64,000 nucleotides of DNA, taken from Larus michahellis (lineage: Eukaryota; Chordata; Aves; Charadriiformes; Laridae). The stretch spans positions 4,402,001 to 4,466,000 of the forward strand of contig NC_133899.1 in the NCBI RefSeq assembly GCF_964199755.1, written 5' to 3'. Within the stretch, counting starts at the first letter, position 1. Every line of letters begins with the position of its first letter. Position numbers and translations under genes: made by a program. Positions 1 to 12,222 of this stretch are shown in pieces. The notes under the pieces are model-generated. The model did not search any database and was not told where the DNA came from. It saw only the letters and a list, made by a program, of their open reading frames with translations.

Positions 1-3000
1 ACCCTGTTTTGGTAGATTAAATGGCTGTGGACACAAGAGTAAGTCCTGTGTTAATTTGTGGCCCCAACCAGATGTGGGAACAGAAATCAGACAATATAGT
101 AAAATGCCAAACTGGGATTTAGGTTTGTCTGGTGTATGGTAAACTCTCTATAGCTTCATTGTACTTTCAATTAACTGGCATTTCTAAAGCATTTCTGTTT
201 ACTTGCAGTAAATAGCATGAAAACGCTGAAAGTCACTAGAAATCTGTGAATACTATTAGTACATGTGGCCTCTTGCAAGCTGCTTAAAACAAGCTTTCTT
301 TTTACAAAAGAGTTGTTCATTACCCACTTAAACCTTATCTGTAATAAGCTGCTGAAGACAATGATGGGTCTGTAATGATCATTAGTGTCTAGAAATATTT
401 CAACCTGACTTTAGTGCATTTTGAAATAAATATTTAGGAAGACGACAGCTATCATTTAATTTTATGGCACACAGTCATGCAATAATCCCTAATCAATGTC
501 CTAGAAGATCTCAAAAGTATGAAAAATGTATTTCTGAGATACTATGTGTATAACTGCTTTTATGATGGCCCTCCAGTGCAAGCGTCATAAACCACTGAAT
601 ACCTAACAAATCATTTATAGCTAATAAAGCTATATGTTGACCTAAACTACAGCACAAACTTACTTCTCCTCCAAGCTGGCTTGCCAAAACACTGAAAGAG
701 TGCTGAAAGTGGTTAAAAAAAAAATTAATACAACTGGCTTCACAAATATCATAGAAGGAAAGCTATATTTTTCTGTTATATGAGCTTGCTTTGAAGATAA
801 ACTAAAAGAAAAATATGTTTTTTCTGTTCTTTAGATGTGTCCTTGGGCTTGAGTAAAAATAGCCTGTGTGTCAGTGAGTTACTACAATATCCTCATTTTT
901 TTATATTAATGTATTTAATGGTGTCTAGCAGTGTAAGAAGAATAAAGAACGGTACACATTTATGAATTGTTCTTTCTTGTATGGCATCCAGACCATCTTA
1001 ACACATTTCAGCCTGGGCCACTTCACATCTCAAGCACAGCTCTCCTTGAGGCCACTTACCATAGTAACCATCGTAAGTGTCAAGGAAAATTACATATCAT
1101 AGTCCCACACTCTCTAAATGAAAAGAAATACTTCTGTTGTTGTTACCATGATCTGATATATGGCTAGAATGAACATCAACACTAATAAAATATTTAACAG
1201 TCTAGATTTAACTTGGCTTGCTATAGGGTGCAATGAAGCTTTTGACTTGATTAAATATTCCACTTCAGTGTGGGATGCAGGTTTAGCATTTGTTGATTCT
1301 TCCCCAGAGCACCATGCCAGGTTTTCATATAATTAAGTGGGTACACTCCAGACTGTTTACAACTGGTATCCCTGATGAGACTACTGTCTGAAAACTTTAT
1401 GTTCTTTTCAAAACTACATACAGGTTGTCAAGTTTTTTAATCACTTCCTTTGTAGTGGCTGTTTCAGAAAGAGTTTTAAGCAATTTATTATTAAGGAAGC
1501 CAAATAGATGCTCCCCCCCTTTTTAATATTTTTTTTTTTACTTTCTTATTTTATTCTCTGATATGGGTTTATGGGTTTTAATTACAGGAGTAATTGAGAA
1601 AAAGCTGAAACAGAACTAACTTAATTTGAGGCACAGAAATGAGCCCATTTACAATACATTAATCTGTGGAATAATTCAAAAGCAAAGGAGAAACCTTTAG
1701 TTGATTTAAAAAGAGTAACTGACAAAGCTCTAGGAAAAGAATTATGTTTGATACATTAAAAGCACTAAATCCAAAACACCATCATCCAAATATCTGCAAC
1801 TGCAAGGAAACAATCTAATAGCACATGAAACACTTCACTCAATTATTTTTTTTTTTTGCACAAATTTAATAAAAAGGAACAGCTCCTTTATTTACAGGCC
1901 TTAGTGCTTTACCAGTCTGCTACCCCCTGTCACATCTTGTTAGGATGTGAGTAAAAAAATCAAATGGGAAAGGGGTTTCAAATAAATACTTCATTAAGGT
2001 AAGCACAAGAGTAGACAAGGTAGGAAGCTTGTATAAAGAACAAGTCCTAGAGTTAGAAAAAGAGACATTAGTACCTATATTGTCTTTGTTCAGTGACACA
2101 GATGACCCAACCAGCCAACATGAAGTGAATTTTTCTGCTCCTACACATCTGTTCCTTACTCTCTGTGAGAAAATACAGTAACCATGGAATAAATTGCACT
2201 TCATGTTGCAGGTGATGAATTCACAGTCAAGGAAAGGAAAACAGAAGAAGAATATAACACACACTTCCAATAAGCAGTAACAAAACATCCATGAAAGAAT
2301 CACAACACTGAGCCGCCTTCTTTTGTTTCACACAAATAATTACACACCTTCAATGCCACTTCCAAAGATTTTCAGCAGTTCCAGACATATACTGCTTCCT
2401 AACAAGGATCTCAAGTCTCCATGTGCTGATCCCAGCCAGAACATCATTAGGTAACATATTCAGCTGTTCTTCCTACAACCCATCCATAGCGTAGACATTT
2501 GCTTAATAAGTATTTTGAAGAAAAAAATTCCATTAATTATAAAAATATCATACAATTGTTATTCTGCAACTTAATCTTTCTTGTCCTGAATGAATATTAC
2601 ACAAAGTATTACAGTTGTGTTTTTTTTAAACTCCTATACTAATCTTTGTTAATCCATACAAATTCAACTTAAACTGGTGATAAAAACTTCTGCTTCGAAG
2701 AAAGAATCAAATAGCATAGCAATTACTATGTAACATTATTTCATTGGTTCAGCCTTTAGTTCCTATATTATTCAGCACACCTAACCAGAGCATATGAGCA
2801 CATTGATCCATGCATATCAAAACTAGGTGATTCCAGGTAGATGTAAATACTACCTATGCAGGAATGAAGATCACTCAGTTATCAATGCAAATACCTAGTA
2901 CACACCTAAGTCCCTTGAACACACCGTATTTACCATGAATTCATTAAGTACACATTCAGCATTACCTTAGGATCAGTTTTAAGCACAATTGTGCACATCT

Positions 3001-6000
3001 ACATTGAAAATCCTGCACCATAACTACAGCATAAAACTCAGAAAAGTCATTAGCCCCAGTCTCTAACCAGTGTAAAAAGGAAGACCAGAAACACCGTACA
3101 TCCTCAGTACCGCGCTCAATTACAGGGGCAGAGATACAGCAGCACACTGAGAGACACAGAGTCATAGTTTCTTCCTAAGAGATGCATTCCCTGAAAGTCC
3201 TTTCAATTTCTAATTTTGTTATGCTGTAAATTGAGGTTGTGGCCCTGACTTACTTTTTCTCCTATCCTTTGGAGATTTCACCAGCCACTAGTACAGTATT
3301 TGCAGAAAACGATCCGCAGCATCAGACAAGTTCTCCCTAAGATTCCTCTCCCTCTTGTATAACTATATTTACTATCACGTTAAATGAAATACACCTCTGC
3401 ACAGTTAAGGTTTTCATATTCCAGTTTGTGGGTAATATCTAATGTCAGTAATCAATAAAAGTTTAAACAAAAACTATGAACTATACTCCAGCTGCATTTA
3501 GATCTCTAAGTAATGGGATAGATAACAGCACTTTCATACATGTTAGTATAAAATTCAGAAAGTATTCCCACCCCTCCCTTCTAAAACTGGACACAGAGAT
3601 TAACATTTCAGTTTCTGCTTACAAGTCTCATGGGTATATATTAACTGAATCAGCTGCATGCAGCGAGGCTTAAAAAAATCAGGTCTAGGAATAAGGGCTA
3701 CATCATAGCCAAAACTTAATTCTGAAGGAGCTCCCTGCATTGAGAGCAAGTATTACATTTGAGCCTTAGCCCTTGACGCAGAAGTATCTGATTTTCACCA
3801 TTATTTTAATGACAACACAATAAGCAGTTCCATTTCAAATTTAAGTGTTTGCTGATATCAGATGCTCAGGCTTATGGATATGCTATTACCTCATTATTGA
3901 ACACGTTCATCATTTATATGAAGGCCTCCTCATATGTTTCAAGCCACCTCCTTGCACTATGTCACAGTGTTACTGAATGCAAGGCCACCCCTAAATATTG
4001 TTCAATATAAAGCAGAGAGTGCAGACCTTCAGGTAAAAATTGTTCTGGCAACTATGCAGCAAAAAGGGATAAGCTACTGACATCTGCCCTTCTGAACTAC
4101 TATAGTGAGATTCCCGTTATGGGGAAAAATTGGCTCAAGTCTGATAATAAAATTATTTGCAACTCTTGGAAGTAAGCACACCAAAGCACTTTTAATCTCC
4201 AAGATGCATTTTATTAGTACATAAACTACAAGATCCATTTTTGGCAGGGAAAACAAGTCTACTAAACTAGAAAGATTTAAGGGTTTAGTAACAATTACTT
4301 TAGTGCCCACTGGGCCCTGGCCAATGGGTACACACCTCCGGTGCTGCTCAAGTTCAGCAACTTTCACTGGCTTCCTGACACGGCCTCCTCTAGAGCTTCG
4401 GGAAAGCTCTGCCTACTGCCCCTGAGGCCTGACTGTGGCCTGTTCATAATAATTATGACTGTTATATGAAGTCCCTGCCCTGAGATCTGAAGGCATACAG
4501 GGAATAAATGCTAGCTAGTTTTCTTGGGTAACATTGACTACAGACTCCAGGATCTCTCTCCAGTCAATGGAGCAAGGTGAACACATTTAGTTACCTTCTG
4601 GAAGAAGCTCTCTCCTCCCATTGGCTATAGGAATAAACCTAGTGAGATGAGCAGAAGAACAGAAGCTAATCTGTATGTATTTCCCACTCACCAGTAATAG
4701 CTCCTTTGCAAACATCATTTAGAAAGCTAGCTTAACTGGCTGACAAAGGACCAATTTATTTTTTTTCCATTTCACAGTCATCACAACTTCAAGAAACTAA
4801 ACAACTAGTATGTAGTAAATGCACACAAACAGCAGAAATGACCAAAATAAGCATCACCTTTTCCTCATTGGCGATTCATATGTGCATAACTGTGGGCATA
4901 ATGTGGAGACACCTCAATGGTAATTGAGCTTTCAGAGGCCTTTAGAGTTGGTGACAGATTAATAGGTTGGTATTGTAAGTTTTGACATTCTTGCAATTTT
5001 GGTATTCTTGGTTTTATATACACACAAACTAAACACTGTAAACACTTCAGTGCATCAGCTATGGCATTAGACATGTGATTAGACCGCTGGTAACTTTATG
5101 AAATAAAACCATGTGTGTATCTCCATGTCACAGAGCAAGTCAGCATGCAACAAGAGAACCGAGTCCAAGCACCACAGCTATTACGACAAATAATTTTCAA
5201 AAGTAATTTCCTCAAGGAAACTCCAGCAACATTAAAAAAATCAGGTCTGTTGAAGACAACAATATAAAAGCATTATTTTCTTTGCCACTAGTATAAAAGC
5301 AAAAGATTTTAAAATATTCTGTTTCCCGAATATTAAGTTCCATGCTGTGTAAAGCAATTACATCTCTCAATTTCCCAATCTTTGCACTATTTTATTAAAA
5401 CTAATGAATATTTTTAGCATACAAGAGACTAAATAAATTTGCACAGGATTATAACAGCCAGTTACACTCACCCCTGTTGACTTAAATACTAAGTGTAAAA
5501 GAAGTAAAATTCACACAGTAAATAACTCTATTGCATCCTGAACTGCTCCTCATATGATCTGGTAAATCCTTTAAAACTCAGCAAATGCCTGAAGCTGAAT
5601 TGGAGGGTGTTGGAAAAATCACTCTAATGACAGAGAGAGTGAGAGAGACTGGCCATCCAGGGCAATGCCAAGGTCGCTCATGGACAACATAACACTTTAC
5701 ACATAATCCAGTTACAAGAAATCAGGCCTCTACTTCAATAAAAAACTTGGATTGTCGGTGCTTCAGGTCATTTATTCCCCTAAGCGCTGCAGAGCTCAGA
5801 CTCATTGGGCTGTATTGAGCTATTCATCTAATCTTTTATGAAGGAGAAGGAAAAAAGAGAAAGCAATGAAAACCAGAAAGTTCACAGTGTTCTATGCTGT
5901 TCACAATCTAAGTTAGAGCACAGGTGAGTTCAGCCCAACATCTGTAACCCTTTCATGACAGATGAAAAGTCCTATGTCCTCCTCTGAAGAGTCCCAAATA

Positions 6001-8740
6001 TTTCATTAAATTTCTCATTCAACTTCTGTGACTAAACACATAAAAAAAAATACAAGTTACTTTTCATATTCTCTCCCTACTTGAATTATGCAACTTCCCC
6101 TTCCTGAACACCTCTGTTCCTCTTCCTCCTTACTCTGTTCCATTTGTTTAAAAATCTAATAATTTTTACTGGGAGCGGGAAAACAGGGAGATACCTTCTC
6201 ACTCTTATATTCAGCCTTATTTCTGCAGGCTAAAAGGTAATTTAATTAAGAACTTACTGCTTTGACATCCAAAATCACACAAGTGTAAAAATCTGGCTCA
6301 GCAATCAAGGAGAAAAATTACAAACATCAGGTTAGAAATAACTATTTTAATGAGGAATTTACTACTATACTGTATGATTTGTGCCAGAAGCAGAAAAGAT
6401 TAGCTTCATATGTTGTCCTGTAGGATTCTGTCCACCTTACATTAAAGCCAGCAATAATTAACAGTATCTGCTTAAATCTTTGGCATCATTTTCCTCTAAT
6501 ATGCCATCTGAGCCTTAGCAAGAATTAATATCAAGGAACTGAATAAATAGGGACTGAATCATCAACTAAGGCTTCTCAAAGTGAGGAAAAGACAAAATAA
6601 GGAAAAAAGGAAAGCGCTATTTATAAAGGGGTGTGCAGAGGAAGAACTTTGGCTAACATTAACCTTTTATTTTTCATACTAAAACAGAAGCTAGAGTTTT
6701 GTTGCTGTTTCTCATGAGCTCAACATAAATAGGGGATAAAAGAGCAGCTTGAAGCCTGTATGCTGCCAATCTCCATGCTAATTATAATGATTCTGTGGTA
6801 ACAAAGGTGAAGTATATTTATATATAAGCCCATGAAATATATTACACTCTTATTTACTATCAAACCCTGTAAGAGCAAAATAAAGCATCAGACAATAAAG
6901 CAAATCAAGTCAATGTTCATAAGAACAGTAGCACCTTCCAACATTGTACTTAGGACCCACGTCTAGAAATAAAAAAGTATCACATTCGTTTTAACTATAT
7001 ACTGAAATCTCAAAGACATTTCTTAAAATCTGCAAGAGCATTTATTTTCCTTTTTTAAAAAAGATAAAGCATTTGAGTCTGCGAAATACACTCAGTCCAC
7101 TGGCAGTTATAAGTATTCCTAAAGTTGACAGAAAAAGACGAATAAACCAGAGTTTTTATGACAAAAGTCCTGATTCCACAGACACCTAAGTAAAAATCCA
7201 TAGCTTTATAACCATTATTTCAGAGGACTACTCAATATAGAAAGATTAATCACTTGAAACAAATATTACAATGATCTAATCTCAAAGACAGACACCTATC
7301 CTGTCCAGTACTTCATTTCATTACCTAGCGAACAACTCACTGCAGGCAAATTAAGCAAGCGCTTGAAGATCTGAAGAATCAGGAATGAAACATTGAACCC
7401 AGCTAGCCTTACAACAGAACTCTAACAAAATACTTTGGTAAGAGCACAGGTTTACTCTATAGCCTCTGTGTATAAGCCTATGTGCTTAAAGACAGATAAT
7501 TCTATAAAGCAATATCTTATTTATCAAAAATTAAGATTAAAGCTAAACACTGGCTACAGCTCTGACAATCGAATGTTGCTATCTAATTTTAAACAGACAG
7601 CTTTGGGAGTTGTAACAAAACAAGCCTCAGAACTGCAATATAGAATTGCCTATCTGGAGGGTCTAAATAATTGAAGAGCTCGTACGAAAGCTGAAAAGAT
7701 CCTGCTTTTTACTAAGTAACTACAGCAGATTTTCTTTTTCCAATACCTTGTAAGATTTATGAAACCTTCAAAATGGGATACTCTCTCATTTAAAGTCATT
7801 TTACAAACTCTTCTTCAAGCTATTACAAAATGCATTTAGAGCTTGCAATGCAGCTTACCACTGTGCTACAACACCATAAGCACTGCTAATTCACCAACCT
7901 TGAAAGAGAAACAGGGGAAGAGGCCTTTTATCATCTCTCAGCCTTTTTCCCAATATCAACCTGAAAAGGGCTGTTTTTCAATTAAACAGATAGGTCTTTT
8001 TAATATTTTCCAGCAGATATTATGCTTGGAAAAAGAAAATTTGTATATACACCCCATTATTACAAACAAGAATAAAATGTTAGTCATGATAGCTTTATGA
8101 TAGGTGGGGAGTAATGTTTCCATATAAATCTCTCTAGGATGAACACTATGCAGGCACAAACAAAGACTTTATTGGAAATGCACGGCTCCATGTTGTTTCC
8201 TTTGAAGTTAATTGAAGTTCCACTTTTCTTTATAATAGTAGCACAGTCCATTCCTCATATAAAACTCTTGTCCCACATACACTTATATGGCACTCTACAC
8301 ATAACTGCAAATGCTAAAAAAATAGCCAAAACCTCAAGCCACAGGACTATATCACATCAAACATAAATCAGTTTATCTTCATTACAGTGGAATTATCGAA
8401 CAGAGAATCCAGGACATGTATTTTATTTTTACTTAACTTTTGAACAGACTAAAGAAGACAAAAAAGAAAAAAAAAAAAAGGGATCAGATTGACTTTCCAT
8501 CTTTTATACGTTTCTCTTTTTGCTTGGAGACAAAAGTTATAATTACTGAAGTGTAATTAGTCTCTTTCAATCTCCAGTTCTCTGATAATAACATTCAATT
8601 TTCAACACAGTAAAAAAAAAAAAGTCACTTCATAAGAATATAAGTTCATTTCCAAAATTTAGCAAGGTCTTTGTTATTTCAAGGAAAATAAATTCTTAGA
8701 CCTGAATGACTTACTTATCTCCCTTTGAATCGGCGGTCTC
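1..8740. other. AT-rich non-coding flank, no recognisable gene
   Basis: This stretch is AT-rich with many stops in all frames. The longest open frames are short (a minus-strand frame of 127 residues at 1920-2303 and one of 97 at 4074-4367), low in complexity, and resemble no family I know. I looked for exons of HSBP1, which lies upstream of MLYCD in mammals, and did not recognise any. The only structured signal is a minus-strand AATAAA with a poly(A)-like run near 1846-1892, listed separately. The region may be intergenic or part of a neighbour's long intron or UTR. Confidence 0.6.
1846..1892 (-). terminator. possible minus-strand poly(A) signal and poly(A) run
   Basis: On the minus strand an AATAAA (complement of 1887-1892) is followed about 30 bases later by a run of 12 A (complement of 1846-1857). 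This is the arrangement of a processed transcript end, or of an A-rich genomic stretch next to a real 3' end. A minus-strand open frame of 127 residues lies directly upstream (1920-2303), but it is not recognisable and could be UTR or chance. No coding exon on this strand was identified, so this stays a weak call. Confidence 0.2.
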
Positions 8741-8749
8741 ATTTGCATA

Positions 8750-9240
8750 GAAGGGTCAGGGAGCAGCAAGGGCTGGCTGTTTCCTACAGGACAGGGAGCT
8801 GAAGACGGTAATTTAGCCCCACCATACCTGAGCAAGGCAAGCAGGGGAGACCCAGGTAGCAGCCAGGCTCAACCAGGAGGCCAGATGAACAGGCAACTCT
8901 GTAGTGTAAAGTCAAGTCAGGAATGTGAGCCAGGATCAGGCCCAATAACAGAAACCAGAGCCAGACACAGCCCAGTGATTGCTGGGCATGTCCATAATGG
9001 CAAGGCAGATCCAAAGTCAAGCCAGAAAGCGAGTTTGGGATCAGAGACACCCCCAACAAGGCACAGGCATAACCATGGCTGAACAAGAGACCCACACTCC
9101 TACAGCACAGCTCAGGAAGGGACTAAAACCCCCCAGGCTAAGTTGAAATAGGGCTCCTGGACCCACAGGAGGGTGTGAGAGAAGGCCCCAGGTGAGGCTG
9201 GTCAGGGCCATTAAAGCCTATTAGTGCCCTCAGGTCCTGA
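8750..9240. repeat. GC-richer block, probable unclassified interspersed repeat
   Basis: The block stands out sharply in composition from the AT-rich DNA on both sides. It is built from recurring short words such as CCAG, GTCAAG and CCAGGATCAGG at irregular spacing (for example near 8910-8945 and 9013-9030). Open frames on both strands here (8784-9095 minus, 8885-9082 plus) are by-products of low stop density in GC-rich sequence and match no protein family I know. The look is that of a dispersed element with degenerate internal direct repeats, not of an exon. The family was not identified and the edges are approximate. Confidence 0.4.
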
Positions 9241-11420
9241 GAGAAAGAGATGTGTTTTCATTTTTCAAGCAGCAGCAGCTGAAACAGATAGTAGTTTTCC
9301 CTACGGGGGAAAAAAAGAAGCAGTAGAAGATTTCAAAAGAAATGTCTTACTTTACAAAGCCTTATAACTTACACCACAATGTTATTTTGTCAATGAACAA
9401 TATAGGTAGCTAGTTTTTATGGCCTGTGGGTTACACAAGAGAACTATGTTATTGTAAGAATTGTAACCAAGGCCAATATGAGAGGGTTGTCAAAATGAAA
9501 AGAATAGAAGTGATTTCTATGCAGGATTTTTAAAAGCTAGAAATACTGAACTTGATGCTGAGAAATGCTGGCCATTTCCTGGGAGGTTGTAAGCCTTCAG
9601 CTTCCATCACCGCTCTCCCTGTACTAATATCTCAGTCTTGGGCTTCTTGAAGTTTCCAGGAATCTCTGAATCATACAGAAACTGAACTGGCGCAGAAGGC
9701 TCTCTACTAATATTTTTGTAAATGCCTTAATGCTTTGATTGAATTAATTCACACAGAGTTACAGGAGTGTACATGTGTCTTCCTGGGGATATGTATGTGC
9801 ATAAGGGTAGCTAGGTTTTTTTGTCCCATGAGTTGAAAGCAGCTGCTTTGTCCTAATGGTTTCAGAAGCTGCTGTGCACTAACAAAAACTGCCACAAAGA
9901 CTAACTAGGCTCATGGAGACTTTTAGCACAATTTTTAGGCTTATGTTAATCAAATCTGCGTCATGAGTTGTAAAGAAGTTTATTATATAATCATATATAT
10001 GACAAATAAATGCCGCAGGTTAAAGATCTTTACTAAACATATCGAAGGAAAAGTTCAAATTGTAACTACCCTTTTTTGAAAAACACCAAGTGTGTCCAAC
10101 TTTTGTTATAAAGCATTGCTAAAAAATGTTTTATTTTGGTTCTTAAATGGAAAAGGTTGTACTGGACTAATGGATACACATTTAAAACTGCAGCATTGCT
10201 GTCTATGAACAGTGAACGTACAAATATAATCATGTAATTTGGTGAAAGTTCTTACTTATCCATTCCTCTGTCTCTGAAAATATTATCTTGGGAATCTAAC
10301 ATAGGCAGAAGCTTTCTTTGGCAGCCCGATTCCTGCAGAGGTGAAGCAGGACTAATCAGCCAACTTTTTGAGGGCTTTCGCCTTTGCTGAAAATGAAGTT
10401 ATGAAGTTGTTAAGGGAATTTCTGAAACATAATTCATTGCCTGTGGGATTAAAATGTTTTTTAAGAACAGTATGTTTCATTTATTGTAATGCTTCTGAGT
10501 CGTGCTTTCCCTATCTTAAGGGTATCTTAGCTTATTTTATGACCCTCAGTTCTCCAGTGCTATACTGCTCACAGGTTCCACCCCCCGGCTTTCCTTGGGA
10601 AGGTCCAACATAGATAAATTAGGTAGTGCTCTGTTTTTATGTTTGTCTCTACTGGTAGAGAGGGCTTGATTCCCTCCTCAATTCTTACTTCGAATGTTGA
10701 GAATCAAGAATACCCTGTCCTGAAGGTCAGGACAATTTGTCCTCAATTCTGATCTCACTGACATCAATCTGACCCATGTGTTTTTCTTGCTTTAATGGGC
10801 AAATAACAATAGTAATGACAGAGCACACGGGGTGTCAAAAGGAGGGAAATACACCTTTGTAAGACTGAACTGGGAGCGCTATGTTTATGTTTAGTTTTGC
10901 TCATTAATAGTCCTGATGCACTTTAGAGGACTTTGGGGTCATGCCTGGAGATTTTTGTTACAGGTCTCAAAGGGCACACTAATTTCAGGACTGTGTCCTC
11001 AAATTACGCAATCAAATTTGTGCGGTTTCCTGCACTTATTTCAGAGCAAACAGATACTAGGAGGCCTGGCCTGGGCTTCCTGGGACTGTGAGGTAACCCC
11101 TGTCCCCTCACTGCTCCGCTGCTCCAACTGACAGCTGGCAGGCTTCCCTGAGCCCAAACCTGCTCACCTCCTAAAAGCATGGGGACAAACCTTTTTGGAT
11201 GCCACCAGTGTTAAAACAGTGCTATCCGTGATGCCATCTGACCTCTGTCAGGGCCATCGTGGCACCTGGCCTAGCGCACATTCACCTCAGGCGTCTCCCT
11301 CAGGCACCGGTGGGCTGTGAGGGAAACAGCAGTGGCTAGGGGGAAAATGGGAGCGACAAGTGGGAAAGGTACAGGGGCCAATGGGTTGGACAGTGAATGC
11401 ACACTCAGGAAGAGAAAAGC
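9241..11420. other. upstream flank of MLYCD, nothing recognised
   Basis: This is mostly AT-rich sequence that becomes richer in G+C after about 11.0 kb as it approaches the CpG island. No exon, RNA gene or transposable element was recognised. Short open frames (10368-10613, 10916-11131, 11317-11577) have no family features. Confidence 0.55.
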
Positions 11421-11544
11421 TCTAAGCGACGAAGAAGCGGCCGTAACGCCCTTGGGCAGCCGGGGACGAGGCCCGGCGTCCTACGGGCAGCGCGCTGACC
11501 CATCCGCCCGCCAACCCATCCCAACCCCGCCACACTCTCCTGGC

Positions 11545-11600
11545 TTTCGATTGGCGGGGAGGGCTGTCAGTCTGTGATGCCAGCCAATCAGCCCGCGGGC
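11545..11600 (+). promoter_or_regulatory. MLYCD: CCAAT-box pair and GC-box of a TATA-less promoter
   Basis: An inverted CCAAT (ATTGG at 11550-11554) runs directly into a GC-box-like GGCGGGG, and a forward CCAAT lies at 11584-11588. No TATA box is seen. CCAAT boxes usually sit some 60-100 bases upstream of transcription start. That would place initiation around 11640-11680 and leave the ATG at 11602 outside most transcripts. The sites are seen directly; the start position is inferred. Confidence 0.5.
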
Positions 11601-11670
11601 TATGGCTCCGAAGGCGGTGCTGCGGCCTGGCCCGGCTGCAGGGTGTCCCCTGCAAGAGGCGAGGCGCGGA

Positions 11671-12222
11671 ATGAGCCGCCTGGGACCGTGTCTGCGCCCG
11701 CGGCCCCTCCTGCCCGGGCCCTGGGCGGCGCCGCGGGGCCTGTGCCGCGTCTCGGTGGCGGCCGGTCTGCGCCGGGGCCCGGCGGGCTCCGACACCGCCA
11801 CGGTGGCCGGCATGGAGGAGCTGCTGAGTCGCTCCGTACCGCCGCTGGCCCCCTACGAGACCAAGGAGAAGGCGCCGCCGCCGGCGGAGCGGCTCAGCGC
11901 GGAGTTCGTGCGGTACTACCGCGCCCTGGAGGCCGGGCCGCCCAGGGCCGAGCTCCTCACCCGCTTGGCCCGCGACTTCGGCGTGGACCACGGGCGGGTA
12001 GCAGAGTTCAGCGCCAAGGTGCTGCAGGCCCGGGAGCAGCAGAGGGAGCTTGGGGCCCTGCTGCAGGCCGAGGACCGGCTTCGCTACTACCTCAACCCCC
12101 AGTACCGGGGTCTCTTCCAGCACCTGGGCCGCCTGGAGGGTGGGCTGCGCTTCCTGGTGGAGCTGAGGGGCGACCTGGTGGAGGGGCTGGCGACCAAGGC
12201 GGTGGATGGGCCTCATGTCAAG
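11671..12222 (+). CDS. MLYCD: MLYCD coding exon 1 (targeting presequence and N-terminal helical domain)
   Basis: The exon gives 184 codons and ends ...GPHVK with an AAG|GTGAGG donor (phase 0). Residues 1-47 are rich in Arg, Leu, Pro and Gly and nearly free of acidic residues, as expected of a mitochondrial import signal. From Met48 (11812) the family sequence begins with MEELLSR and VPPLAPYE. Later parts such as [11 protein letters not shown] and the [10 protein letters not shown] segment match the helical domain used for oligomer assembly. An extra in-frame ATG at 11602 extends the frame upstream, but it lies only 14 bases after a CCAAT box and is less likely to be used. Confidence 0.95.

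Noticed and set aside
1920..2303. Minus-strand frame of 127 codons as a secreted or membrane protein
   Set aside because: It has a hydrophobic start but low complexity, no start context worth trusting and no family match. Kept only as context for a possible transcript end.
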